From positions 1,364,001-1,428,000 of the forward strand of contig NW_026515541.1 of the NCBI RefSeq assembly GCF_014898815.1: 64,000 nucleotides of DNA, written 5' to 3'. The notes under the pieces are model-generated. The model made no database searches. It worked only from the letters and a program-made list of their open reading frames with translations, and was not told where the DNA came from. The first letter of the stretch is position 1. Every line of letters starts with the position of its first letter. Shown piece by piece: positions 14,499-25,647 of this stretch. This DNA is from Panonychus citri (taxonomy: Eukaryota; Arthropoda; Arachnida; Trombidiformes; Tetranychidae). The translations under genes and the position numbers were made by a program.

Positions 14499-15109
14499 AA
14501 AAAGAGAGAAAATTGATATTTAACTGAATAAATTCTGATAACAATATGATTAGATAACTATTAATATTGATACTTTTTTAGTTTTTCGGTTGACTTTTTT
14601 TCTTCTTTTTTTTCTTTTTCTCTTCTTTTTTTCATTCCTCTGATTTAATTAGATTTACCCTTGAGGGTAATTAAGAAAGTTACTTGGTGGGAACTGTTGC
14701 TGTTGTGTCGTGTTGTTATATTTCATTTGATTCTATGAGTGTTATGATTATTTGATGAAAGAAAGATGATCAATTGATTATGGAAAAGGGATAAACAATT
14801 AACTATGATTATCATGGATTTTGAAGTGATCAAAATCATCAAAATCATCAAAATGATTCAATGGAATGAAAGGAAATATAAAATAATAGATATTCTCTCA
14901 CGATTATAATAGATTAACATTTAAGTTGCAATTAAGATTATGGATTATTAATAATACGTGATTAAGATGAATCATGAGAATGATAGTTGATAATTATGAC
15001 TTTCATCATGAAAATCATCAAGGTGATTTAAGTAAATGATTAAATAATATATGATCATATTGTTTATCGTAAGACTTGAGGCCATAAAAATTAAATGAAG
15101 AGACAATTC
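13285..15109 (-). repeat. Large inverted repeat C, right arm
   Basis: Reverse complement of 8596-10373. It carries the mirrored (GA)n run at 14457-14495 and a 10 bp insertion near 14706 relative to the left arm. The inner end begins TTTCATTTGATGG and the outer end stops at AATTGTCTC read on the minus strand. Confidence 0.93.
14431..14495. repeat. (GAAA)n followed by (GA)n microsatellite
   Basis: Mirror of the run at 9193-9256 inside the right arm of inverted repeat C. Confidence 0.9.
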
Positions 15110-16036
15110 CAATTTACCATAAATTGTAACAAAATTGGGTGACAATATTTTTCTTTTTGGTTCCATAAATGTAAGAATAGGTGTATTATAGACACTTCAA
15201 CTATTAGATCAGTCCGAGTCTAAATTGATAGCGGCCACTCAACGAAACTCAATTTTGATCAGCGTACGTATTAACCTTGAAAATGAAGTTGAAAAAAATT
15301 TTGAATTTTCATAATCGTTTATTGGCTTGAATGGTCTTCGAGTACCAGTCCAAAACCCGTCATTATCCATAGAGTTTCATGATAGAGGCATAAAAAACTA
15401 TCTCTTTCTATTCATCTTTCGCGGGCTTCCGGCCAAACCGTTCTGCTCGCGCGTAGTATAAAAAAACTTTGAATCGTCTTCAAGTTCGAGTTTTTTGGGC
15501 GAGGATTCATATACTCGAAGCGGCAAGTTCGCCTCCCCCTGAATCTTGAAAATGAGCTCTGGTGATTTAAAGAATCTCCGTTTTCTGTCCTGCTTTTTTT
15601 CCTGAGCCTCATTAAGATTATGAAACCAAGCACTTATTTGCAATTCGCACGTTCAAATCATTCATTCCTCTTGAAATAGATCACTAAATGAATCAGAACT
15701 TTCATGGACTCATGATCAGATTGCGTTCGTACTTTGTCTCTGTTTTTTGATTTTCCAGCTAAGATTTTTGTTGCATTAAATCTGAAAGAATCCTTTTAAC
15801 TTGAACACAATCTTAACTGCAAATCCTTTTCTTATTCAAATAGATGATCATTATTATTCTAATTGTTTACAATTAGTTTTCAATTTTTCAATTTTGTCAA
15901 CATTATAAAAATTGTTAAATTATGCATCTAAATGAGGATAATACAAAAGTAATTAAACTTTGTATTATCCTTTGTTGTCAGTGAGAAAAAAAGCGCGAAA
16001 ACTTTTCATGTTTAACTTTAATTGACATTAATTAAT
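15110..16036. other. Unique, more GC-rich insert between repeats C' and A'
   Basis: A 0.93 kb interval with no counterpart on the left side. About 15180-15660 is clearly less AT-rich, lacks the local microsatellites and contains several CG dinucleotides. On the minus strand 15643-15398 is open for 81 codons in one frame, including EANLPLRVYESSPKKLELED, and for 73 codons in an overlapping frame. I recognise no domain. It may be a decayed transposon or retrogene fragment. Confidence 0.45.
15935..15971. repeat. 13 bp perfect hairpin with short loop
   Basis: AGGATAATACAAA and its reverse complement are separated by 11 bases. Allowing one bulge extends the stem by a G-C pair. It is too short for a typical pre-miRNA. 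Confidence 0.6.
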
Positions 16037-16708
16037 TTCTCATTATGATGATGGTTAATGAATCACTTTCATTGAAAGATGTAACTTCTGTAAATTTACC
16101 TTGACCATTAAGTAGCTTGGACAGTTGTAACCTCGAACCTTAATTAGTCACGTTTCCACCAAAAGCATATCAAACATAAGAGTCTCTCCAATGGGATACG
16201 AAATGTTGATTATGTTTCGTTTCTTTGGTAATTTAATTTCAACTCCTGCCTTTTTTTACCTGCAAGGTAAAAAGCTAAGCATCGTCATCATCATCCTCAT
16301 CTTTATCTTCACTCTCATTATCATCTTCTTATTATTAAGCTTCTGTATTGAGCAGTTGGTATTGCCTTTTGTCATCCTTCATGTAAATTACATTGGTCTT
16401 TATATTTTAATCATCATCATACTAAACTAATCATCCCAATCTCATAATAAGGTTAACACGGAAGTCCAAATGAACACAATTTCCAGATGAAAATTAATCT
16501 TTAATCATATCAACCCTTAGAAAACAACAACAATCGAGGACAGAGACAGAGAGAGAGAGAGAGAGTTTCTTTTTCAATTATAATTGTTTATCATCAATTC
16601 ACGTTAATAGTGATTAGTTGATTGTAGAAAATTTAAAAGCCGAAGCTTCTCCAAGCATAACTGACCATCACGTAGAGACGAGCGAGAGCGATAAATGGAC
16701 ATTTAAAT
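16037..16708 (-). repeat. Inverted repeat A, right copy
   Basis: Reverse complement of 2749-3478, somewhat shorter through loss of GAT-type and CT-type repeat units. The match ends abruptly after CATTTAAAT at 16708. Confidence 0.88.
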
Positions 16709-17582
16709 GACCAATTTCAATTATTAATCGTGAAGGAAAAGTGATTCAAAACAAACGGACAATTTTAATCTCGTAACGATTAAGTCAATTTATTGATTTG
16801 CTTTTGCTAATTGTTAACAGAAAAATCAAAGATTAAGATTGAAATTAATCAGAAATTGAATCTCTAATGATAACACTTTAAGTACAATATAATTACACAA
16901 AATCTTTACCTTAAGGTGTGGCAATGGATTAAATTTTCATCTCTTGTTGACTGCCCACTTAATCACAATTTGATGTTTACTGAAGATAAATAATTAATAA
17001 TCAATCAATAAAATAGTAAAGTTGATAAAGTTGATTGAAAAAAAATGAACTTTTATCATGAAATGAAAAGGTGAAAATAATCATTTTCATTTCCTTTTAA
17101 GATTAACTCTCAAATCAGATTAACAATTTAATCGTAGTTAAGTTATCCAATTTCAAGACATTTAATCATTATCACCAAAACGATACTACAGTTAATCACT
17201 ACCATGATTATTAGTTAAACAAGTAATTAATTAATAAATTGTTACAATAAGAGGTTATAGTCTAGTTACCACAGTTTAATATTACAATTTATTGGTTTAA
17301 CTGTTAATTAGTTAAACAATTAATGTTTCAGATACTAATTAGTATCTCTCACATGTTCACATAGCCCAGAGATGAATGTTAATCGTTAATTGATTTACAA
17401 GTGAATATTAGTTGACCATTTAATTGGCTAGTAATCAATTGTAATATTATGATAATTGTCTCAATCTTAAAGCATAAACTTGATTGTTATCAATTCTGTA
17501 ATCATTATCATCATCATCATCATCATCATCAGGGTATTTCATCAACACTAACCTTAAATCAATCATAATGATACATAAAAGT
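16709..17582. other. AT-rich linker between repeats A' and B2
   Basis: TTAATTG/GATTA-rich DNA with a (CAT)n run near 17505-17530. No gene recognised. Confidence 0.5.
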
Positions 17583-18182
17583 TGACATGATGATGGACAG
17601 TTAGTTGACTACTGATGATAAAAACCACAGAACAACAATAATCATCTTCATCTTCATCTTCATCTTCATGGAGAAGTACATCTTCTTGATAGAGACTGAA
17701 CAAAAAAAGAAATCGACAAAAAAAGTTCTAACAATGAAAACGATTGTGGTGATAAAATGGACACTTTAATAGCTCGAGATAAAACATCGGATACATTTGA
17801 CAAAGAAATGGCCTGTAGATGATAGAGATGATGATGATGATGATGATGATTATGATAGTGAGCCAAATGACAACAGTTTAGATTCGCTTGGTCACTTAAC
17901 CATAAACCACGAAGACAATGAAATCAACTTGAAATTGAAGCTTCTTCTTTTATTATTATTAATGAATGAATCTACTTGTTTGTATTACCTTTTTCTTACC
18001 TGTTGTCACTTGTTTACCTTTACTATTATGTGTGTACACTATTAACCACTTGTTAGCCAAACTGGACTAACGTACGGTTCACTTATTGTCCAGTAGCACG
18101 GTTGAGTTGAATCACTTGTTACAAGTACGAGATGAAATGAAAAAAAAACAAACGGGACAATCAACTTGGTGTCAACATTTAC
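17583..18182 (+). repeat. Direct repeat B, right copy
   Basis: Same orientation as 7400-8232. It lacks about 230 bp present on the left and carries a (CTT/CAT)-type run near 17641-17669. The core at about 17860-18130 is nearly identical to 7921-8194. Confidence 0.85.
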
Positions 18183-18344
18183 CTTGAATCTGTATTTTAA
18201 TCAATGAAGGGTGACAATTTATTTTTTATTATTATTAATATATAAAAGTAATAAGAGAGAAAAAAAGTTTTCTTTTATTTTATTAAATGTAAATTCAAAT
18301 GTAATCTTGGACATTGGTCAAGATCCGTAATGAGCACACTTAGT

Positions 18345-18366
18345 TTTGACCATTATATTGGTCAAA
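18345..18366. repeat. 8 bp inverted repeat TTTGACCA / TGGTCAAA
   Basis: Perfect 8 bp arms with a 6 bp loop. The half-site contains GGTCA, the core of nuclear-receptor sites, but the match is short and could be chance. Confidence 0.4.
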
Positions 18367-19013
18367 CAGCAATTATGATTAACTTTACATGTGGGTTATT
18401 TTAACCATTAAATTGACTTAATTGTAATTTAATCAACAATCATTATCCTCATAATCACCATGTTAATCATTATCATTATCATATGTACCAGTATATTGTG
18501 ATTATGGGTACAAACTATTAATACTATTAATGTCCATGTATTTGTTGTTAATATTATTGTACAAAACTGACCAGTGGGGAAAAGGTTTACATGGTAAAGA
18601 CAAAAAAAACATAAACTTTTGAGCTTATTTTGAATAGTTGATTATTCAAAGGTAGTAGTTATTATATAAATACTTTGCTCATCCTATCATATTATACTTA
18701 TCATGACACATAATTAGTAGTCATGAAAAACTTTAAGTATACAAAATGTATGAACAACAACAAAAAAAAGGTAATAATATCAACCTTATTATTACAGGTA
18801 ACTATAGATAATTACACTTAACTCGTAGGTACAAAATCTTTGAAAATAACAGGTAATCAACAAGAAAAACATGTTACATGTTTTACATTCAACAGGTAAA
18901 GATACACACATGAAATTGCGATCATCATCTTTGTAAGAGAAAAAGATGAGGATGACACTTTCTCTCTCTTTCCCTCTCTTTCTTTTTGATTCTCATTCAT
19001 ATCATATTCACTT

Positions 19014-19015
<2 letters not shown>

Positions 19016-19054
<39 letters not shown>
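19016..19054. repeat. (CT)n microsatellite
   Basis: About 19 CT units, with further interrupted CT runs on both sides. Confidence 0.9.
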
Positions 19055-19063
<9 letters not shown>

Positions 19064-19356
19064 ACTCTCTTTTTTGAATCATGTTACCTTCATCTCCATC
19101 CTGTTGGTATTAAGATTGAACTGAAAAATAAACGATAAAAGATGATGAGAGTTGAATCATCCAAAACCTGAGATACTTTACCTTTCAGATTATTGCAAGG
19201 TAATATACTGAAGAGAGAGAGAGAGAGAGAGTCTCACTTTTTCAGGGAGAAAGAGAAGAAGAGAAAAAATTTCTTTATAGCCTGAGGCATTAAAATCGAC
19301 GAAGCGTATCGTCAATGCTTTCCCAAGAAAAAAACTCTACACTGACCAGAGAGAAA

Positions 19357-19359
<3 letters not shown>

Positions 19360-19413
<54 letters not shown>
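19360..19413. repeat. (GA)n microsatellite
   Basis: About 27 uninterrupted GA units. Confidence 0.9.
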
Positions 19414-19417
<4 letters not shown>

Positions 19418-22137
19418 GAAAACTGTAACCTTAATATTTTAGTTCTATGCGTGTGTACCATGAGACCTCTAGTAACGATATTAGAACCAGTATCTTCTTT
19501 TTTATCATCATCATCATTTTCTTCTCTCTTCGTGTTTTATGTAGATATCTTATCATCTTCTTCTGATGGTCATCATCATCATCCTCTTACCTGATGGATG
19601 CTATTAACCTATGGATAAAAGAAAGTGAAGAAAAAAAAATCTTACAGATATAACTCAGGTTCTTGTTAATTTATTACGCTATTAATGGTAATTAAGATGA
19701 AGACGAAGATGCAAAATGATGACCAGACCATTTTATATATTATATATTTAGTGTACTAGTTAATTCAAATTAAATCTCATTTCCGGTTAATCAGGAAATG
19801 AAATTATACCTTAAGGGCATTTTCATCTGCATCATTATCATTATCAGTTTTTTTGGTGCTTCTGTTTTTTTTTGTTTACTGCTCTTGACCAAGGGCAAAT
19901 TTGATTATGTTTGAATTAATCTTAATTGTTGTTGTTCAGGTAAATTTTGTCTTTCTCTCTCATTAATTTACGTTTTGTTAGTTTTTCCAGGTTCGTTGGA
20001 TACAAGATATGTTAATAGTAACGTTTGTTGTAACGATCGTTGTAAAGATCGTCCTACTTTCGGGTTTACCATTCAGCGTCTCATTGACTTTCACCTTGAT
20101 GTCAACGTTCATTAAATTATATCGCAAATAATATAATAAGCAGAACTTTTCTTCTTCTTCTTTTTCAGTTTATTAAATTCTCTCACCAGAATTACCCAAA
20201 TAGTAATAATTGGTCATCATTATCATCCTCATCTTAAGATCTTATTAAAAGATGATGATGATGATAAACTGATAATCAACATCCGGTCAGTTTATTTTCA
20301 CATAGATTATGGCTGAACCTTTTTTCTTACAGGCAAAGTATTCAGAGTATTAATTATGTCTTTTTGTTTTCACCTTGACTTTTTTTTTGTTTTGTTTTCT
20401 ATTCCACTAATCCCATAATGAGTAACTTTGCAAGTCAATAGTTAACAAATTAACCATTACACAGGTAAGATAACATTCACTTTCTTATCTTCATCCCTTC
20501 TTCATCTTCTCATCATCTCTCTCCCTATTCTGTCCAGGTAACACCCTTTTCCCTCGGGCAAAAATGAAAGAGAAAAGCACAAAAGAGATAACATTAAAAA
20601 TCTCATGAGTGTCTTTTTCCACAATAAAAAAGAGAAAGAGAGAGAAACTTTATCTTCCATTTTTCGTCTTCGTCTTCTTCTTCTTCTTTTATCTTCCAAA
20701 TCTTTCATCATTATCTCAGGTAAACAATTACTTTTTACTCAATGAACACAGACAATGGACAGATGATAATGATTACGATATTAATCACATTCAGTTTGAT
20801 TTGTATTTCCAATGGTCAGTTAATATAACTTTTGTCTCGTTGTTCACACAATTTCTGACTCTTAATCAATGGATTAGCAACAGTTTACAAACCTTTTAAT
20901 CCTCTGAATAAAATTTGATTAATTATTACCCAACAATCATGATTATCTCCATAATAATCATATTAATGATCACTTATTAACCTTCAATCAAATAATATTT
21001 TTCTGCTTTATTGACATACTTTATGTAGGCGTTGATTGCATTGATTAACAGAACCGTTGATTATAATATAATAATAATAATAATAATACACATAAATATC
21101 AATATCTACCTACGATTGAAAAATATGATATTATTTATATGCAAAGATTTGCAGATTTTTACAATTTTGATTGATTGAAAATGTTATGATATTATCACCG
21201 AAATCAAGATATTTCCTCCTCTTTTTTTTACCCAGTACTTTGCATATTTACTCAATGATGATTAGGATGATAATGATAGTGATAATTTGAGTGTGTGCGT
21301 ATTTGTCTGATGAGATTTGATGGTTTTGTTGCAAGAATGAGAGAGAGAGAGAGAGAGAAAGAAAAAGGTAAGGCAAGGTAAGACTATGAGAGAAAAATGG
21401 AAAACCATAATTTACTTTTCCAATGTCAATGTTAAATTGTTGCTTCCAATTAAATCACCACAGTCTCGCGAAGACTATTAATTACAATGGATGATGAGAA
21501 TTACGATCACGTCAGAGTAAGAAAAGACTAAAATGATGATGATAATTTACATTGATTAACATTTTCTTTTTGTAAGATTTAACCATCATAATCCATCCTT
21601 AATCTCTTATGATGTATTCATAAGTAATGCGAAAGATTATCATCAGCATGGGTATGAATGGGAAAAGAAAAACAAGAAAATGTTTTGTGGACGATTCTTA
21701 TTGGTTTCAAGTAATTTTCTCATTAGAAAAAAAGTTTCGTTCTAATTTATTGTAATATGTAAGATAAAAAGAGAAGTAAAATTGAACTTGGTTCAATGTG
21801 GATTCTTATTCAGTTACGTTCTAATTGATCGATTAATGATAAGTTGTAAACTCTTTTTCTTATTGAGATCATGTGGTTTTCTGCGTTTTCATTAACGAAT
21901 CAATTGTGTTTCTCATCATCATCATTATCATCTTGTAGTTAATTAGTATGGCAAATAGTCAATCAATGGAAATTGCATCAACCCACAACAACAACAACAC
22001 CATCAACATATCACCAGGCTCATCATGTAGTAAACAGCAGCAGCTGAACTTTTTTATCCCTGAATCTTATGTATCGGGTTTTTTAGTAGCTACTTTTTTT
22101 TAATGACATTGGGTCGCAATATATTATCAATGGGATT

Positions 22138-22140
<3 letters not shown>

Positions 22141-22168
<28 letters not shown>
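22141..22168. repeat. (TG)14 microsatellite
   Basis: Uninterrupted TG units. This is the clearest TG run in a window where GA/CT runs dominate. Confidence 0.9.
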
Positions 22169-22170
<2 letters not shown>

Positions 22171-23712
22171 GCATCGGTTGAAACAGATGATAACAATTTA
22201 GCTAATAACTAATATCAATGAAAGTAATATAATGATAATGGTCAATCGATGGAGATGAGAAAAAAGCAAGTGAGTTGAAAATAAGTAAAAAAAGGAGAGA
22301 GAGAAAGAGAAAGAGAAAGAGGGATGAAGATGAAGATAAGGATGAAGATGAGTAAGGGACAGTACAGGAGCAGCTGAAATATCAACTAGTACAAGCTGAC
22401 AAACAGTTTGTAAGGCTTGCCTGGTATCGCTGATAACATCTCATTAGCTGTAACGTGCTAGTGGTGAGTGAGTATCTGTTTAAGTGCTGATTTCTTTTCC
22501 CGTTCAGTGCTGATGATTTTGTTATTAACTCGAAGACACATCAGCTATGCATTAGTTACATGTTTCTCTCTCTCTCTTGTTCTGTTTTTATCTTCATCCC
22601 TCCTTCTTATCTTCATCTTCATATTCCCTTCACTTATGAGAAACAAAGGATTTCTCCCTTTTCCTTGTTTTGTCATTTATTTTGGCGCGAAATCGATCTT
22701 GATATATTATTAATAGAAAGTTTTTCTCGATAATAACTTTTCAGACTCTTTTTCGTTTTCACTGGTCAATTGTTTTATCTTTTTCTTTTTTTCTTTGCGT
22801 TTTGTTTCGTTAATTTCAAAACTTTGAGTTTACAATTTAAATTGTGGATTAACCATTTTTGCAAGAGTATTTAGAACATAATTTGAATACAGAAAAAAAT
22901 AGTATTTAGGATAAAATACAAATAGAGAATAGAAAAAAAAATCTACTAGAAATTTTCAAAAGTTTGCGCTCGTTTTTCGCTGTTGGTGCTTTTATGGGAC
23001 AAGAAAATTGTTCAAGGTGACGAAATAAAAATAAGAGGTACCATTAATTCATGAGTGTGTTTATGTGTATGTGTGAGTGTTTGTGTGTGTGTGTGTTATG
23101 AGTGATTGAGTAGGTGGTGGGTGATGGTTAGAGTGTTGAAAGTTCATTTCGCTTGTTCAAGAGAAACGGAAATGAAACTGTTACGATTTCATTATCATGT
23201 CCAAACTTCGTATTTGTTTTGTTCATTTTTTTTCCTTCTTCTTCTTTGAAGATTATCGTTTTCATATCTTCCAAGTTCACTGGAGATTATTTTTGCTTCG
23301 ATTATCCTTAATGGTCACATACACTTGTCGAAACTTTGTCCAAACTTTTTTTTTCTACGTGCTGAGAGTCCATCAGATGGAAGGTCAAAGGTCTTTGGTG
23401 TTTGTTTTTATTTATTGTTCATCTTTATATTATCTTGATAAGGATCTCACATCTTATCAATGGTTGAGGTTTATTCTTGGGTTAGGTCACCACATTGGTC
23501 CATGAGAGTGGGTTTTGTTTTTTATATTAACAAAAAGCGACAAAAATAAAGTCCATGAATTAAATTAGATTGATGGTTGATGACTATGGTAATGGTGATA
23601 CCGATGATTGTGACGATGAAGATGATTATTATTACTTTAAAATTGTTATCATGAAGATTCTGATCAATTATTATCTGAATTATTTGGATTGAAACTCAAT
23701 CATGTTTGACTC

Positions 23713-23718
23713 TTTATT
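23713..23718 (-). terminator. Candidate poly(A) signal overlapping the stop codon
   Basis: AATAAA on the minus strand shares bases with the TAA stop of the zinc-finger gene. If used, the 3' UTR would be only a few tens of bases. Other AATAAA-like hexamers exist farther downstream in this AT-rich DNA, so use is uncertain. Confidence 0.35.
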
Positions 23719-23943
23719 TATGTTTACTTAGCTTATGACTTAGTAAAGGTATTCCATTGGTACTTCGATAACAATCTTGACAAAATCCTAATACCAGAGA
23801 ACCCGAGTTGAGTTTAAATTCACGATTACACTTGGAACATTTTTCAGTTGCAGTTGATTCCTCATGGGTTTTAAGGTGAGCCCTCAGGTTACATGGGAGG
23901 GCAAACTTTTTACGACAAATTTTACATTCATGAGGACGATCAC
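23714..23943 (-). CDS. Zinc-finger gene, exon 4 (finger 6, CxxC tail, stop)
   Basis: Encodes finger 6 (CKICRKKF...HLKTH), then TEKCSKCNREF and GFCQDCYRS, two further CxxC pairs spaced like a C4 zinc-binding ribbon, and ends KLSKHK-stop. The minus-strand hexamer AATAAA (23718-23713) overlaps the TAA stop. Confidence 0.88.
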
Positions 23944-24886
23944 CTGAAAAAGTAAAAGGTTTCAATCAATTTAGTTATCGAAAAGTTGATTATCAATAAT
24001 TAGGTCAAGTTTCCAGTTCTCGTTCTGGGACAGAATTTGAATTTACCTGAATGAAGATACATGTGATTCCTCATGTTGGTTTGTTTACTAAAACCACGAC
24101 CGCAAATGTTACACTTAAAAGGCCAAGAACCGTTGTGGACATACATGTGACTCTTGAGATCGCCTGGGGTTGGGAATGATTTTGAACACAGGCTACATTT
24201 ATGAGGTTTTTCCTGTAAGAATATCAACAGAGAGAAAGAGAGATAATTAACTTTAATTGTCAAGTTCTAAAAACTTTAACTGTTAAGCTTGTTCAAAGTT
24301 TTCTCCAAATTAATCATCTCTAATTGATATTGGTTCCATTATGTGATTATCAAATTACTTTGATAATTATCTTCACAGAGAAATGGACAAATCATATGAG
24401 TTATATGAGCTTAATTGTAATTGTTTAAGGAAAAATATTACTAATCTAAATTTTCTTGGATAGATTTTAATACATTTGAAATGAAAATTTATTCTTACAT
24501 GATGAAAGTTTCAACTGGAAACTTAGTTCCAATTTTAATCATAATCATGAGAATGGCAAACACTGAATCAAACTAATAGTTAACCATTAGTTTAATAACA
24601 ACGAAAGTTAATTACAATTGACTCTGTACACTCACTTTGTACAGATTAATATATTAAATCTTATTATTATTGGGTAACTTGAAATTGTATCAAATTGTAT
24701 GACCAATAAAAAAAATATTATCGTTGAGTGTTCAAAAGCAATATAAGCTAACTTTATGACTGATGATTATATCATCATTAGATTAACAATATCACAATTT
24801 AGGTCAATTTAAAATAAATTAAATTGATTGAAAAACAACAAGAGATGCAAAATCTTGGAGATTATCATTATTTACATTAGGACTTG

Positions 24887-24932
<46 letters not shown>

Positions 24933-25597
24933 CCATTAATCCAGTTAATCTGTAAGTAATACAAGTAACATGATTAAATTGCAATAAAGGTGAAAACTTG
25001 AAATGATAAATTGCAAAGGTAAAGTTGCAAATGATGTTTGTCAATGTTTTCAGATAATATTTCATTTCTTTTTCCTTCTTCTTCATCCCCATAAATCCAG
25101 GTAACTTTAGGTGTACATATGAGTGTGTTTATGTTCAGGTAGGTTTGAAAAATGGTCTCACTCAAGAGCTACTAAGTGACTAATGAGACTTACCTGTTTC
25201 ACGATAATTTGTTTATTTGATTAATGAACAAATTTGGTGATTTTTTTGCTTCTAAAACTTTCAAATATCATAAAAGAAATGAATCTAGATTATAAATGGT
25301 ATATGAATGTTAATGCTTCTTGTGTGTGTGTATATGTATGTATATACATTATGTGTAGATGATGATGAAATGAAAAATCATCTTGATCATTGGATCAAGA
25401 AGATAAATATGATTAATATGAAAGTAAAAATGTGACAAGTCCAGAAAAAGTAACAGGTAAGAAAGATTTTGATGATGATGATGATAAACCTAAGGGTGAA
25501 GATGATGAATCTTATGATATCATCGGGAGGTAGTGAGATCAATTTGCAAGCTTTAAGGAGAATGAGGTTACTCTCAGAGATACAGGTAGATTTTTAT

Positions 25598-25647
<50 letters not shown>

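Larger units (their letters stand above)
18183..23713. other. Intergenic DNA downstream of the zinc-finger gene
   Basis: No gene recognised. Holds (CT)n at 19016-19054, (GA)n at 19212-19231, 19360-19413 and 21336-21357, (TG)n at 22141-22168, several CAGGTAA words at 18790-20720, and a somewhat more complex stretch at about 22360-22500 of unknown nature. Confidence 0.5.

Noticed and set aside
3040..16430. Matching 79-86 codon hydrophobic open frames in the two copies of repeat A
   Set aside because: The runs of Ile, Phe and Leu come from translating GAT/ATG-type microsatellites on one strand. The lengths differ by repeat units and no codon-level constraint is visible.
7431..18045. Asp-rich and His-rich open frames in direct repeat B
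   Set aside because: They are translations of (GAT)n and (CAT)n runs. The near-identity of the core extends beyond the frames, so it does not argue for coding.
25185..25200. Minus-strand CAG|GTAAGT as a recursive splice site in the 7.2 kb intron
   Set aside because: The join sequence is perfect, but there is no polypyrimidine tract before it. CAGGTAA words are common here without splicing context.
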